From Rhodoferax sp. (GTDB lineage: Bacteria > Pseudomonadota > Gammaproteobacteria > Burkholderiales > Burkholderiaceae_C), in NCBI GenBank assembly GCA_028711355.1, contig JAQTSL010000021.1, positions 1 to 21,700 on the forward strand: 21,700 nucleotides of DNA, read 5' to 3'. The notes under the pieces were generated by a model. It was not told the origin of the DNA. It saw only the letters and a list, made by a program, of their open reading frames with translations, and did not search any database. Shown in pieces: positions 15,775-21,700 of this stretch (the first letter of the stretch is position 1; each line of letters begins with the position of its first letter). Made by a program: the position numbers and the translations under genes.

Positions 15775-15855
15775 CGCCCTTGAGGCATGGTGATTGGGCC
15801 ATGTGACCGGGCTTTGGGGCAGGCGCATGACCCGGTCGCCATGCCGTGCGTTGAC
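15775..15855 (-). repeat. Dispersed repeat flanking the AT-rich island, copy 2 (inverted relative to copy 1)
   Basis: It begins CGCCCTTGAGGCATGGTG and runs through GTGACCGGGCTTTGGGGC and GGCGCATGACCCGGTCGCC to GCCGTGCGTTGACG. Both blocks match the reverse complement of 12051-12205, without the ~60-bp spacer of that copy. It ends about 65 bp before the second eamA gene. Confidence 0.8.
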
Positions 15856-15907
15856 GCCACCAGTAATCACCCAAAACCGCTGCGCGCCTTCCCCTGACAA
15901 GCGCACG

Positions 15908-15913
15908 GATAAT
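15908..15913 (+). promoter_or_regulatory. Putative -10 element of the eamA-tsaB-rimI-udg operon (leaderless arrangement)
   Basis: GATAAT ends exactly 6 nt before the ATG at 15920, with no Shine-Dalgarno between. No convincing -35 is found at 16-18 bp. Confidence 0.45.
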
Positions 15914-15919
15914 CGGGTG

Positions 15920-16942
15920 ATGCCTCAGAACCATCGTCCTTTTTTGCAGCGTTTTTCACCGCGTGCTGTCGGTATGACCGCTGCCGTGGTCACGGTGCTG
16001 ATCTGGACGTCTTTCATTCTGATCGCCCGCGTCAGCACCGACCCGGCGCGAGCCCCGGCCCTGACGCCGTTTGACATTGCCTATTGCCGCATCCTGGGTG
16101 CCGCGATGATCCTGCTGCCGTGGGGCGCGTGGCTGGTGCAACAAGATCGTCGGCGGGGCATCCATCACACCTCGTGGCTCGGCCTGTCACCGCTGCCGAT
16201 GCGCGTCACCCTCAGCACGGGCTTTTTTGGCGGACTGCTGTATGCCACCCTGGTCTATAGCGGCTTTAGCTACGCACCGGCGTTGCACGCCAGCGTCTTG
16301 CTGCCCGGCAGCCTGCCGCTGTGGACGGCGCTGTTGGCGTGGTGGCTGCTGCGCGAGCGCATCACACACGGGCGTCTGCTCGGCCTGGCGCTGATCGTCG
16401 GCGGCGACTTGCTGGTGGGTGGTGTCAGTCTGCTGCGCGCCTTTGACGGCGGCCAGGTCTGGCTCGGCGACCTGTTGTTCATGGTGGCTGCCATGAGTTG
16501 GGCCAGCTACAGCGTGCTGGCACGCCACCACGGGCTTGACGCCGTACGCGCCACCATTGCCATCACCACCTTTGCGGCCATCACCTACCTGCCGGCCTAC
16601 ACCGTGCTGGCGCTCACCGGTGTCGTCCAGGCCAAGCTGTTGCAGGCGCCGCTGCCCGACCTGCTGTTTCAGGCCACGTTCCAGGGTTGGGGCTCGGTGG
16701 TCATTTCGGGCATCACGTTTACCCAGATGATCCGGTACTTTGGGCCGGTGCGCTCAACCATGATCACGGCGCTGGTGCCGGGCTTGTCGGCGCTGGGTGC
16801 CGTGCTGTTGCTGGGTGAGCCGCTGCACTGGAACCTGGCTGTTGGCTTGGCTCTGGTGACCGGCGGCATCCTGTTCGGCGTGGTGGCAACAACACGGATG
16901 CGCACCGCGGCCGGAGGTTTGCATGAATCTGCTGGCGCTTGA
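15920..16942 (+). CDS. EamA-family (DMT superfamily) transporter
   Basis: A 340-residue integral inner-membrane protein with about ten hydrophobic helices in two EamA repeats (first from GMTAAVVTVLIWTSFILIARVS, second from WLGDLLFMVAAMSWASYSVLAR). Family members export metabolites or amino acids; the substrate is unknown. It differs clearly from the EamA protein at 3981-4976. The ATG at 15920 is preferred because the 42 codons upstream of it in the open frame are translated from a dispersed repeat. The last 20 nt overlap tsaB, so it probably heads this operon, an unrelated partner for a tRNA-modification gene. Confidence 0.88.
   Translation: MPQNHRPFLQRFSPRAVGMTAAVVTVLIWTSFILIARVSTDPARAPALTPFDIAYCRILGAAMILLPWGAWLVQQDRRRGIHHTSWLGLSPLPMRVTLSTGFFGGLLYATLVYSGFSYAPALHASVLLPGSLPLWTALLAWWLLRERITHGRLLGLALIVGGDLLVGGVSLLRAFDGGQVWLGDLLFMVAAMSWASYSVLARHHGLDAVRATIAITTFAAITYLPAYTVLALTGVVQAKLLQAPLPDLLFQATFQGWGSVVISGITFTQMIRYFGPVRSTMITALVPGLSALGAVLLLGEPLHWNLAVGLALVTGGILFGVVATTRMRTAAGGLHESAGA
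16913..16918 (+). promoter_or_regulatory. Shine-Dalgarno of tsaB inside the eamA coding region
   Basis: GGAGGT lies 4 nt before the tsaB ATG at 16923, within the last codons of eamA. It fixes the tsaB start and contrasts with the missing Shine-Dalgarno sequence at the head of the operon. Confidence 0.75.
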
Positions 16943-17627
16943 TACCAGTACCGAATGGATGTCGGTCGCCGTGCAGCGTCGCGGTGTGACCGTACCATGG
17001 CAGGTCAACGCCGCTGGGGGTGCCCAAAGTTCCACCCATTTGATCCCGGAAATCCAGCGTTTGCTGGCGCAAGCCGAGCTGCGCTTTGAGCAGCTCGACG
17101 TCATTGCGTTTGGCGCCGGCCCGGGTGCTTTTACCGGTCTGCGCACCGCCTGCGCGGTGGCGCAGGGACTGGCGTTTGGCGCATCCATACCCGTGCTACC
17201 GGTCGATACCCTGCTGGCGGTCGCCGAACAGGCACGCTGGCAACTGCAAAGCACAGGGCCGCTGGCCGTGACCGCGCTGCTGGACGCGCGGATGGACGAA
17301 CTGTACGCAGCACACTATTTTTATGAGAGCGGCTTGTGGAGACAGATCAAGGGCTGTAGCCTGATAAAGCCTGAAGCGCTGGAGTGGGATGGCAACTGCC
17401 TGCTGGCCGGTAATGTATTTGCCACGTATGCCAACCGGCTACCGCCAGCGGGCCAATTGCAATTGACAGCGTTGCCAACGGCGGCCGCGCAGCTGCGGTT
17501 GGCCCCGGCGCTGCTGGCCGCCGGCGGCGCCGTGCCAGCGGCGCAGGCGCTGCCGCATTACATCCGCGACAAAGTGGCGCAAACCACACTGGAACGCCAG
17601 GCGCTCAAAGACGCAACAACGCCATGA
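16923..17627 (+). CDS. tsaB: tRNA threonylcarbamoyladenosine biosynthesis protein TsaB
   Basis: A 234-residue protein of the ASKHA fold, the usual length for TsaB (YeaZ). It starts MNLLALDTSTEWMSVAV, the classical first phosphate-binding strand, and has the signature FGAGPGAFTGLRTACAVAQGLAFG at ~63-86. TsaB forms a complex with TsaD and TsaE that places the threonylcarbamoyl group on A37 of ANN-decoding tRNAs, an essential step. It overlaps eamA by 20 nt and rimI by 4 nt (ATGA). The tsaB-rimI pairing is widespread. tsaD and tsaE are not in the window. Confidence 0.95.
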   Translation: MNLLALDTSTEWMSVAVQRRGVTVPWQVNAAGGAQSSTHLIPEIQRLLAQAELRFEQLDVIAFGAGPGAFTGLRTACAVAQGLAFGASIPVLPVDTLLAVAEQARWQLQSTGPLAVTALLDARMDELYAAHYFYESGLWRQIKGCSLIKPEALEWDGNCLLAGNVFATYANRLPPAGQLQLTALPTAAAQLRLAPALLAAGGAVPAAQALPHYIRDKVAQTTLERQALKDATTP

Positions 17628-18139
17628 ACGCGTGTCAACCAACCATCGAAGCGGCGTTTGAGCCGATGACCGAAGCCGCACTTGACGCCGTGCTGGCGAT
17701 TGAGCGTGAGGCCTACCCGCACCCGTGGCAACGCCAACACTTTAGCGACTGCCTGGCCAGCGGCTACCAGGCGCAGTTGCTGCTGGCAAGCGACACGCTG
17801 CTGGGGTATTTTGTAGCGATGAAAGGCTTTGAAGAGGTACATCTGCTGAACCTGGCGGTGGCGCCCAATTGCCAGCGCCAGGGCTGGGCGCAGGTGCTGC
17901 TCGACGCTCTGCAATTGTGGGCACGCGGCCACGGCATGCACTGGATCTGGCTGGAGGCGCGCGCCAGCAACCGCCGTGCAGTAAAGGTTTATCAAGCGCA
18001 CGGCTTCCGGTGCGTGAGCGTGCGCAAAGGCTATTACCCCGGCAGCGGCGCTGCGCGCGAAGACGCCGTGGTGATGTGCTTGAACCTAGATTCCTCAGTT
18101 GACCGCTTACAGGCGTCACTAACTGCATATGAACATTGA
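17624..18139 (+). CDS. rimI: Ribosomal-protein S18 alanine N-acetyltransferase, C-terminus extended by a MITE
   Basis: A GNAT acetyltransferase of 171 residues. The acetyl-CoA loop is LNLAVAPNCQRQGWAQVLLDAL (Q/RxxGxA type), followed by WLEARASNRRAVKVYQAHGFRCVSVRKGYYP, typical of RimI, which acetylates the N-terminal Ala of ribosomal protein S18. The ATG overlaps the tsaB TGA (ATGA). The end is altered: a 234-bp element (18085-18318) entered within codon 154. Joining the flanks with one copy of the 5-bp duplication restores GTG ATG TGC TTG AAG CTG TGA, a 155-residue protein ending VMCLKL, 10 nt before the next gene. The present protein instead ends in 17 element-encoded residues (LDSSVDRLQASLTAYEH). 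The catalytic domain is intact, so activity is likely. Confidence 0.93.
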   Translation: MNACQPTIEAAFEPMTEAALDAVLAIEREAYPHPWQRQHFSDCLASGYQAQLLLASDTLLGYFVAMKGFEEVHLLNLAVAPNCQRQGWAQVLLDALQLWARGHGMHWIWLEARASNRRAVKVYQAHGFRCVSVRKGYYPGSGAAREDAVVMCLNLDSSVDRLQASLTAYEH

Positions 18140-18318
18140 ATTTTTTGGCTTTGACCGTGCTCACCTTTTGGGTGAGGTCGCTACGCACCCGATTGCGCCA
18201 CTGGCACCGCGCCTGGGGTCGTTGCTCCTCCTTGCGGGCAGGAGCCCGCTGCGTCGTCTCGCCTACCCAGACGCGACGCCAGCGCCCCACTCGGGCGCGT
18301 CCAACTGAGGAATCTAGG
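18085..18318. mobile_element. 234-bp MITE with IS1380-like ends, inserted at the 3' end of rimI
   Basis: Perfect 17-bp terminal inverted repeats CCTAGATTCCTCAGTTG (18085-18101) and CAACTGAGGAATCTAGG (18302-18318) are flanked by a perfect 5-bp direct repeat TTGAA (18080-18084 and 18319-18323). The tips CCTAGATTC match, from memory, the left end of ISEcp1 of the IS1380 family. The interior has no transposase frame; it holds the hairpins CTCACC/GGTGAG (18160-18176) and GCTCCT/AGGAGC (18224-18245). It is therefore a non-autonomous element. Confidence 0.88.
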
Positions 18319-18340
18319 TTGAAGCTGTGAGAATAGCGCC

Positions 18341-19249
18341 ATGAGCCTCGATCTGGACCCGCGCCAACGCGCCATGCTGGCCGAAATGGGGGTGCACGTC
18401 TGGGCGCCAGCCGTTGCCCCAGACGTTGTTGCGTCGCCGACGGTTGAGCGCCTGCCGGCCGCTGCGACGCCAGCGACGCCAGCGACGACTGCCACGAAGA
18501 CGGCCACAGCCGCAGCGCTGCCGTCAGCGCACGGTACGACGCGACCCGCGCAGACCCAGCGCCCGTTGGCGCGCACGGCTGCCGCCGCTGCACCTGCAAT
18601 GGCAACGCCAGCACCCGCTATCGGTATCGAATCGTTCGACGCCACCGCCTTGCGCGACGCCGTGGCGGCGTGTCAGGCCTGCGCCCACGGCCTAGGGCGC
18701 ACCGCAGCGGTTCTGCCCGGCGTGTGGCTCGGTCAGCAGGCGCACTGGATGGTGGTGGGCGACGAGCCCGACGACGCGCAGGAGCGCGCCGGTGAGGCTT
18801 TTGTCGGTGAGGCTGGCCGGTTGCTCGACAACATGCTCAAAGCCGTGGGCGTGCGACGCTACCAGCCTGGCGCCGCTAGCGACCCAGCCGTCAGCGCGCA
18901 CTTGGCGCTGGCGCTCAAATGCCGCCCGGCCTTGCCGACAGCGCCGCAGCGCGCCGCGCTTGACACCTGTGCGAGCTATTTGCGCCGCGAAATCGCCCTG
19001 CTGCGTCCCAAGGTAATCTTGTCGATGGGCCGTCTGGCAATGCAGGTATTGCTCAGCCAAGACCACCCGCAGGGCCTGACGCTGCCACTGGGCAAGCTGC
19101 GCGGCCAGGTCTGGCGTTACCAGGGCGTGCCGGTGGTGGTCACTTACCCACCGTCTTACTTGCTGCTGCACGGGTCAGACAAGGCACGCGCCTGGGAAGA
19201 CCTTTGTTTGGCGGCTGATGTGGCGCAACAACCTATCGACGGTGACTAA
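18341..19249 (+). CDS. Family 4-like uracil-DNA glycosylase with divergent active-site motifs
   Basis: A 302-residue protein. Residues 1-~95 are a low-complexity Ala/Thr/Pro-rich linker; the glycosylase-like domain follows. Four cysteines in the family 4 pattern (C111, C114, C194 in LKCRP, C210) should bind a [4Fe-4S] cluster. FVGEAGRLLDNMLKAVGV and LLRPKVILSMGRLAMQVLL are family features. The first motif reads VGDEPDDAQE where typical members have G-E-x-P-G-x-x-E-D, and the last reads TYPPSYLL where many have TYHPAALL, so the usual His is Pro270. It may have altered activity or specificity. The ATG at 18341 follows GAGAAT by 6 nt. Originally it lay 10 nt after rimI; the MITE now separates them. 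Confidence 0.85.
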   Translation: MSLDLDPRQRAMLAEMGVHVWAPAVAPDVVASPTVERLPAAATPATPATTATKTATAAALPSAHGTTRPAQTQRPLARTAAAAAPAMATPAPAIGIESFDATALRDAVAACQACAHGLGRTAAVLPGVWLGQQAHWMVVGDEPDDAQERAGEAFVGEAGRLLDNMLKAVGVRRYQPGAASDPAVSAHLALALKCRPALPTAPQRAALDTCASYLRREIALLRPKVILSMGRLAMQVLLSQDHPQGLTLPLGKLRGQVWRYQGVPVVVTYPPSYLLLHGSDKARAWEDLCLAADVAQQPIDGD

Positions 19250-19355
19250 CTGCTGTAGCCATCAAACCATCCGGAAAGCATACAAAACAGCTCCCCTGTA
19301 CAAGCCGCAGAATTGGGGTCAGAGCCAACACATCGCACCAAAAAAGCAAGCGTTG
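19250..19355 (+). repeat. Convergent intergenic gap with a half copy of the 55-bp repeat (19311-19338)
   Basis: AATTGGGGTCAGAGCCAACA followed by CATCGC matches the left half of the palindromic repeat family (TTGGGGTCAGAGCACATCGC); the right arm is missing. The rest of the gap between the glycosylase and CDF genes holds no clear terminator. Confidence 0.6.
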
Positions 19356-20303
19356 TCACTTCTGACTAGCTGCGTGATCCAGGTCTGGACGCTGGTACGG
19401 GTCCACATGCGTCATCAGGTTCAGCACGCGGTGGTGCTGCATCACGCGCTGGCGTGCCAGCACCGCAATGTTGTGGCCCTGCTCGACGCTCAGGTCAGCG
19501 GGCACCTCCAGGTGGGCATCGACCACGATCAGGTCGCCCATCTTGCGCGTGCGCACGTCGTGCACACCGCTGACGCCGGGGGTGCCGACCAGGGTGGCGC
19601 GGATCGCCTGCACCTCGGCTTCGTCCACCGCACGGTCCATCAGGTCGTGCATGGCGTCCCAGCCAAAGCTCCAGCCCATGCGGGTAATCATGAAACCCAC
19701 AATCGCCGCAGCAATCGGGTCCAGGATCGGGTAGCCCAGCAAGTTACCGATGATGCCAATGCCCACCACCAGCGACGAGGCAGCGTCAGAGCGCGCGTGC
19801 CAGGCGTTGGCCACCAGCATGCTACTTTTGACGCGCTTGGCCACCTTGAGCATATAGCGGAACAACAGTTCTTTGGCCACCAGCGCCGCGCCAGCCACCC
19901 ACAAGGCGGTGACGTGGACCGTGGGAATTAGCTCGGGCGCCTGTAGCTTGTGCGCCGCCGCCCACAACATACCCACGCCGACCGCCAACAACAGCAGCCC
20001 CAGCACCAGCGAGGCGGCGGTCTCATAGCGCTGATGCCCATAGGGGTGGTCCTGGTCGGCATCCTTCTGGCTGTGCTGATTGGCCAGCAGCACGACAAAG
20101 TCTGCCACCAGGTCTGATAAAGAGTGAACGCCGTCGGCAATCAGCGCCTGTGACTTGCTGAGCACCCCCACGGTAATCTGGGCGCTGGACAGCACCACGT
20201 TAACCGCCACGCTGACCCAGGTACTGCGCGACGCGGCGCGGGCACGTTCGGCCAGGGTGCTAGTGGTGTCTTCGCTGTCTTCACGCAAATCAGAGGGGTT
20301 CAT
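19356..20303 (-). CDS. Cation diffusion facilitator (CDF) family metal efflux transporter
   Basis: A 315-residue CDF protein with six predicted membrane helices and a C-terminal cytoplasmic ferredoxin-like domain (~210-300). Metal-site residues are H60 and D64 in helix 2 (ADGVHSLSD) and H169 and D173 in helix 5 (NAWHARSD). This HD-HD set suits Zn(II), but Fe, Mn or Co cannot be excluded. HPYGHQRYE follows helix 2, as is typical. CDF proteins exchange cytoplasmic metal for protons. The ATG at 20303 is preferred over an in-frame TTG at 20330 because homology starts after it and the TTG overlaps the upstream gene. It lies 23 nt downstream of the small membrane protein gene, probably in one transcript. 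Confidence 0.92.
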   Translation of the reverse strand: MNPSDLREDSEDTTSTLAERARAASRSTWVSVAVNVVLSSAQITVGVLSKSQALIADGVHSLSDLVADFVVLLANQHSQKDADQDHPYGHQRYETAASLVLGLLLLAVGVGMLWAAAHKLQAPELIPTVHVTALWVAGAALVAKELLFRYMLKVAKRVKSSMLVANAWHARSDAASSLVVGIGIIGNLLGYPILDPIAAAIVGFMITRMGWSFGWDAMHDLMDRAVDEAEVQAIRATLVGTPGVSGVHDVRTRKMGDLIVVDAHLEVPADLSVEQGHNIAVLARQRVMQHHRVLNLMTHVDPYQRPDLDHAASQK

Positions 20304-20326
20304 GGAATTGCCAGGCCGTGCAAAGC

Positions 20327-20551
20327 TCAAAGTTTAGCGGTTATAGCAGCCTGACCGGTAGCATCTGCCAGGTGGGCGTCCAGTGCAATCTGGGTTGGCG
20401 CATCGACGCTGGCGCGCGCCACGTTGGACTCGCCCGGGTGTCCGCCCAGGCTGTACGGTATGGAAATAAAAGCGACAAAGCTCACGACCATCAGCGTGCC
20501 AGCGACCAGCGACAAATACTTGCTGGCAAATTGTTTCAAATCAGAATTCAT
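20327..20551 (-). CDS. Small single-pass membrane protein, unknown function
   Basis: A 74-residue protein: a short N-terminus with MNSDLKQFASKYLSLVAG, one hydrophobic helix (~15-34, SLVAGTLMVVSFVAFISIPY), then SLGGHPGES and a polar Ala-rich tail. Similar small proteins next to transport genes occur in Burkholderiales, as far as I recall; no function is known to me. The ATG at 20551 is supported by a strong GGAGG Shine-Dalgarno (20558-20562, 6-nt spacing), which rules out the longer frame from 20614. It is cotranscribed with the CDF gene and has a four-fold hexamer box 53 nt upstream, so it may be a regulated partner of metal efflux. Confidence 0.78.
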   Translation of the reverse strand: MNSDLKQFASKYLSLVAGTLMVVSFVAFISIPYSLGGHPGESNVARASVDAPTQIALDAHLADATGQAAITAKL

Positions 20552-20603
20552 GGTGAACCTCCGTGCGGTGGTGTTGGGATGGGGTGAATCATCGTGCCCC
20601 AGG

Positions 20604-20642
20604 CTTAAGAGCAACTTAGGGGCGGCTTAGGGCATTCTTAAC
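20604..20642 (-). promoter_or_regulatory. Four direct hexamers at 11-bp period, resembling a PmrA/QseB-type response-regulator box
   Basis: CTTAAG (20604-20609), CTTAGG (20615-20620), CTTAGG (20626-20631) and CTTAAC (20637-20642) are each separated by exactly 5 bp. The known PmrA box is two hexamers YTTAAK spaced by 5 bp. The array lies between the divergent small membrane protein gene and pyrF and ends 53 nt from the former's ATG and 52 nt from the latter's, but 40 nt from the pyrF -10-like hexamer. Control of the membrane protein and CDF unit is favoured. Confidence 0.55.
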
Positions 20643-20681
20643 ACGGTGTCAGGGGTCGCCCACCTTGAACGCGCTTTTTTC

Positions 20682-20687
20682 TACAAT
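20682..20687 (+). promoter_or_regulatory. Putative -10 element of pyrF (leaderless arrangement)
   Basis: TACAAT ends exactly 6 nt before the ATG at 20694, preceded by a T-run, and no Shine-Dalgarno is present. TTGAAC at 20665-20670 is only 11 bp away, too close to serve as a standard -35. Confidence 0.5.
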
Positions 20688-20693
20688 CTGGTG

Positions 20694-21572
20694 ATGAAAT
20701 TTCTAAACCTCCTGCGCCTGGCCGAGCGCCAAAGTGACTCCTTCTTGTGCGTCGGGCTGGACCCCGATCCGTCCAGATTTCCAGCCAAATACAAGAATGA
20801 TGCCAGCAAGATTTACGACTTTTGTGCCGCTATCGTCAGCGCCACCTGTGATCTGGCGATCGCGTTCAAGCCGCAGATCGCCTACTTTGCCGCCTACCGG
20901 GCGGAGGATCAGTTGGAACAGCTGATCGCCCAGATCCGGCGCACTGCGCCATCGGTGCCGGTCATTCTGGACGCCAAGCGCGGCGACATCGGCAGCACCG
21001 CCGAGCTGTACGCGGTGGAGGCCTTTGAGCGCTACGGCGCCGACGCGGTCACACTGTCGCCGTTTATGGGACAGGACTCGATCGAGCCGTATCTGAAACG
21101 GCACGATAAAGGCGCCTTTCTGTTGTGCCGCACCTCCAACGCAGGTGGCTCTGACCTGCAGGCGCAGCGCCTGGCCAGCGTGGCCGGGCAACCAATGTTG
21201 TATGAATACCTGGCCAGTTTGGCACAAGGGCCATGGAACCGCAACGGCCAACTCGGGCTGGTAGTGGGCGCCACCTATCCAGCAGAAATCGACCAGGTGC
21301 GTCAATTGGCGCCGACGCTGCCGCTGCTGATCCCCGGCGTTGGTGCGCAAGGCGGCGACGCAGCGGCGACGATCAAGGCCGGCTGGCGCGGCAGCATTGA
21401 CGCCAGCGGGCTGCGCAGCACCAGCGCGCCGGTAATTGTCAATTCATCACGTGCCATTCTCTATGCCTCGCCCAACGACGACTTTGCCGCCGCTGCGCGC
21501 GCCGAGGCGATCAAAACCCGTGATCTGCTCAACGCGGCGTGTCGTGCGGCTGCCGCTGGCGTCAGGGACTGA
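20694..21572 (+). CDS. pyrF: Orotidine 5'-phosphate decarboxylase, type 2
   Basis: A 292-residue TIM-barrel enzyme that decarboxylates OMP to UMP, the last step of de novo pyrimidine synthesis. Substrate- and catalysis-related motifs are FLCVGLDPDPSRFP, IAFKPQIAYF and the catalytic ILDAKRGDIGSTA (D93, K95, D98); LLIPGVGAQGGD and the SSRAILYAS segment shape the phosphate site. The length and motif spelling fit the longer type 2 subfamily (about 270-290 residues) rather than the ~230-245-residue E. coli type. The ATG at 20694 is chosen from homology; the open frame extends 16 codons upstream across the putative -10. It converges on uvrA with 12 nt between stop codons. Confidence 0.95.
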   Translation: MKFLNLLRLAERQSDSFLCVGLDPDPSRFPAKYKNDASKIYDFCAAIVSATCDLAIAFKPQIAYFAAYRAEDQLEQLIAQIRRTAPSVPVILDAKRGDIGSTAELYAVEAFERYGADAVTLSPFMGQDSIEPYLKRHDKGAFLLCRTSNAGGSDLQAQRLASVAGQPMLYEYLASLAQGPWNRNGQLGLVVGATYPAEIDQVRQLAPTLPLLIPGVGAQGGDAAATIKAGWRGSIDASGLRSTSAPVIVNSSRAILYASPNDDFAAAARAEAIKTRDLLNAACRAAAAGVRD

Positions 21573-21584
21573 ACCAGCAACCGC

Positions 21585-21700
21585 TCAGCGCGCCAGAACC
21601 GGCGCCAGATAGCGCCCGGTGTGGCTGGCTGCGCAGGCGGCCACGTGCTCGGGTGTGCCTTGCGCCACCACCGTGCCGCCGCCACTGCCACCCTCTGGCC
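21585..21700 (-). CDS. uvrA: UvrA excinuclease ABC subunit A, C-terminal end (gene continues beyond the right edge)
   Basis: On the minus strand the frame reads PEGGSGGGTVVAQGTPEH ... SHTGRYLAPVL before a TGA at 21585-21587, giving 37 residues. This is the conserved C-terminus of UvrA, the damage-recognition ATPase of nucleotide excision repair: the PEGG-G-GG turn after the second ABC signature domain, then the GTPE-VA and SHTGRYL segment. Only the end is present, so completeness cannot be judged. Confidence 0.92.
   Translation of the reverse strand, partial: PEGGSGGGTVVAQGTPEHVAACAASHTGRYLAPVLAR

Noticed and set aside
15563..15793. 76-codon plus-strand frame after the acyltransferase gene
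   Set aside because: No ribosome-binding site or family features, and the end runs into a dispersed repeat. It could be decayed DNA, but nothing supports a gene.
17742..18614. 290-codon minus-strand frame spanning rimI, the MITE and the glycosylase 5' end
   Set aside because: It is antisense to two well-supported genes and crosses a mobile element. It has no domain signature and is not a transposase.
20665..20687. TTGAAC and TACAAT as a standard sigma-70 promoter for pyrF
   Set aside because: The spacer would be 11 bp, too short for a normal promoter; only the -10-like hexamer is kept as a candidate.

Overview
The window looks like a chromosomal segment of a GC-rich betaproteobacterium. The best guess is Comamonadaceae (Rhodoferax/Polaromonas-like), inferred from gene content, the tsaB-rimI-uracil-DNA-glycosylase order, and AT-rich palindromic repeats of a kind I associate with that family. 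No rRNA, tRNA, CRISPR array or intact transposase gene was seen.

Layout. 1-2490: the 3' end of a molybdopterin oxidoreductase, an ArgP-type LysR regulator, and a universal stress protein enclosed by opposed arrays of a 55-bp palindromic repeat. 2638-7183: a minus-strand block of a GGDEF diguanylate cyclase, an EamA exporter and an ACT-domain threonine ammonia-lyase, bounded by two inverted copies of a ~133-bp repeat. 7184-7600: a gene-poor gap with a 20-bp inverted repeat. 7601-11990: a CaiB/BaiF CoA-transferase on the minus strand, diverging from an L-2-haloacid dehalogenase and malate synthase G; the last two form a plausible haloacetate-glycolate-glyoxylate-malate route. 11991-15900: an AT-rich accessory island holding a HigBA toxin-antitoxin pair and a large membrane acyltransferase with an SGNH domain, bounded by inverted copies of another repeat. 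15920-19249: an overlapping operon eamA-tsaB-rimI-udg, interrupted at the end of rimI by a 234-bp MITE. 19356-20551: a minus-strand two-gene unit (small membrane protein plus cation diffusion facilitator). 20694 to the end: pyrF, converging on the 3' end of uvrA.

Three threads run through the window. First, at least five families of small palindromic or mobile repeats sit at gene ends and have rewritten several termini: the ArgP C-terminus, the RimI C-terminus, the N-terminus of the first EamA protein as read from its only ATG, and an internal segment of the dehalogenase. Second, four genes (dehalogenase, higB, second eamA, pyrF) have a -10-like hexamer exactly 6 nt before their ATG and no Shine-Dalgarno sequence, which suggests leaderless mRNAs. 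Third, a four-fold 11-bp direct repeat resembling a PmrA/QseB-type response-regulator box lies upstream of the small membrane protein and CDF transporter unit.

No wholly new multi-gene system is evident. The strongest new observations are the MITE with a perfect target duplication in rimI, the leaderless pattern, and the four-hexamer box.
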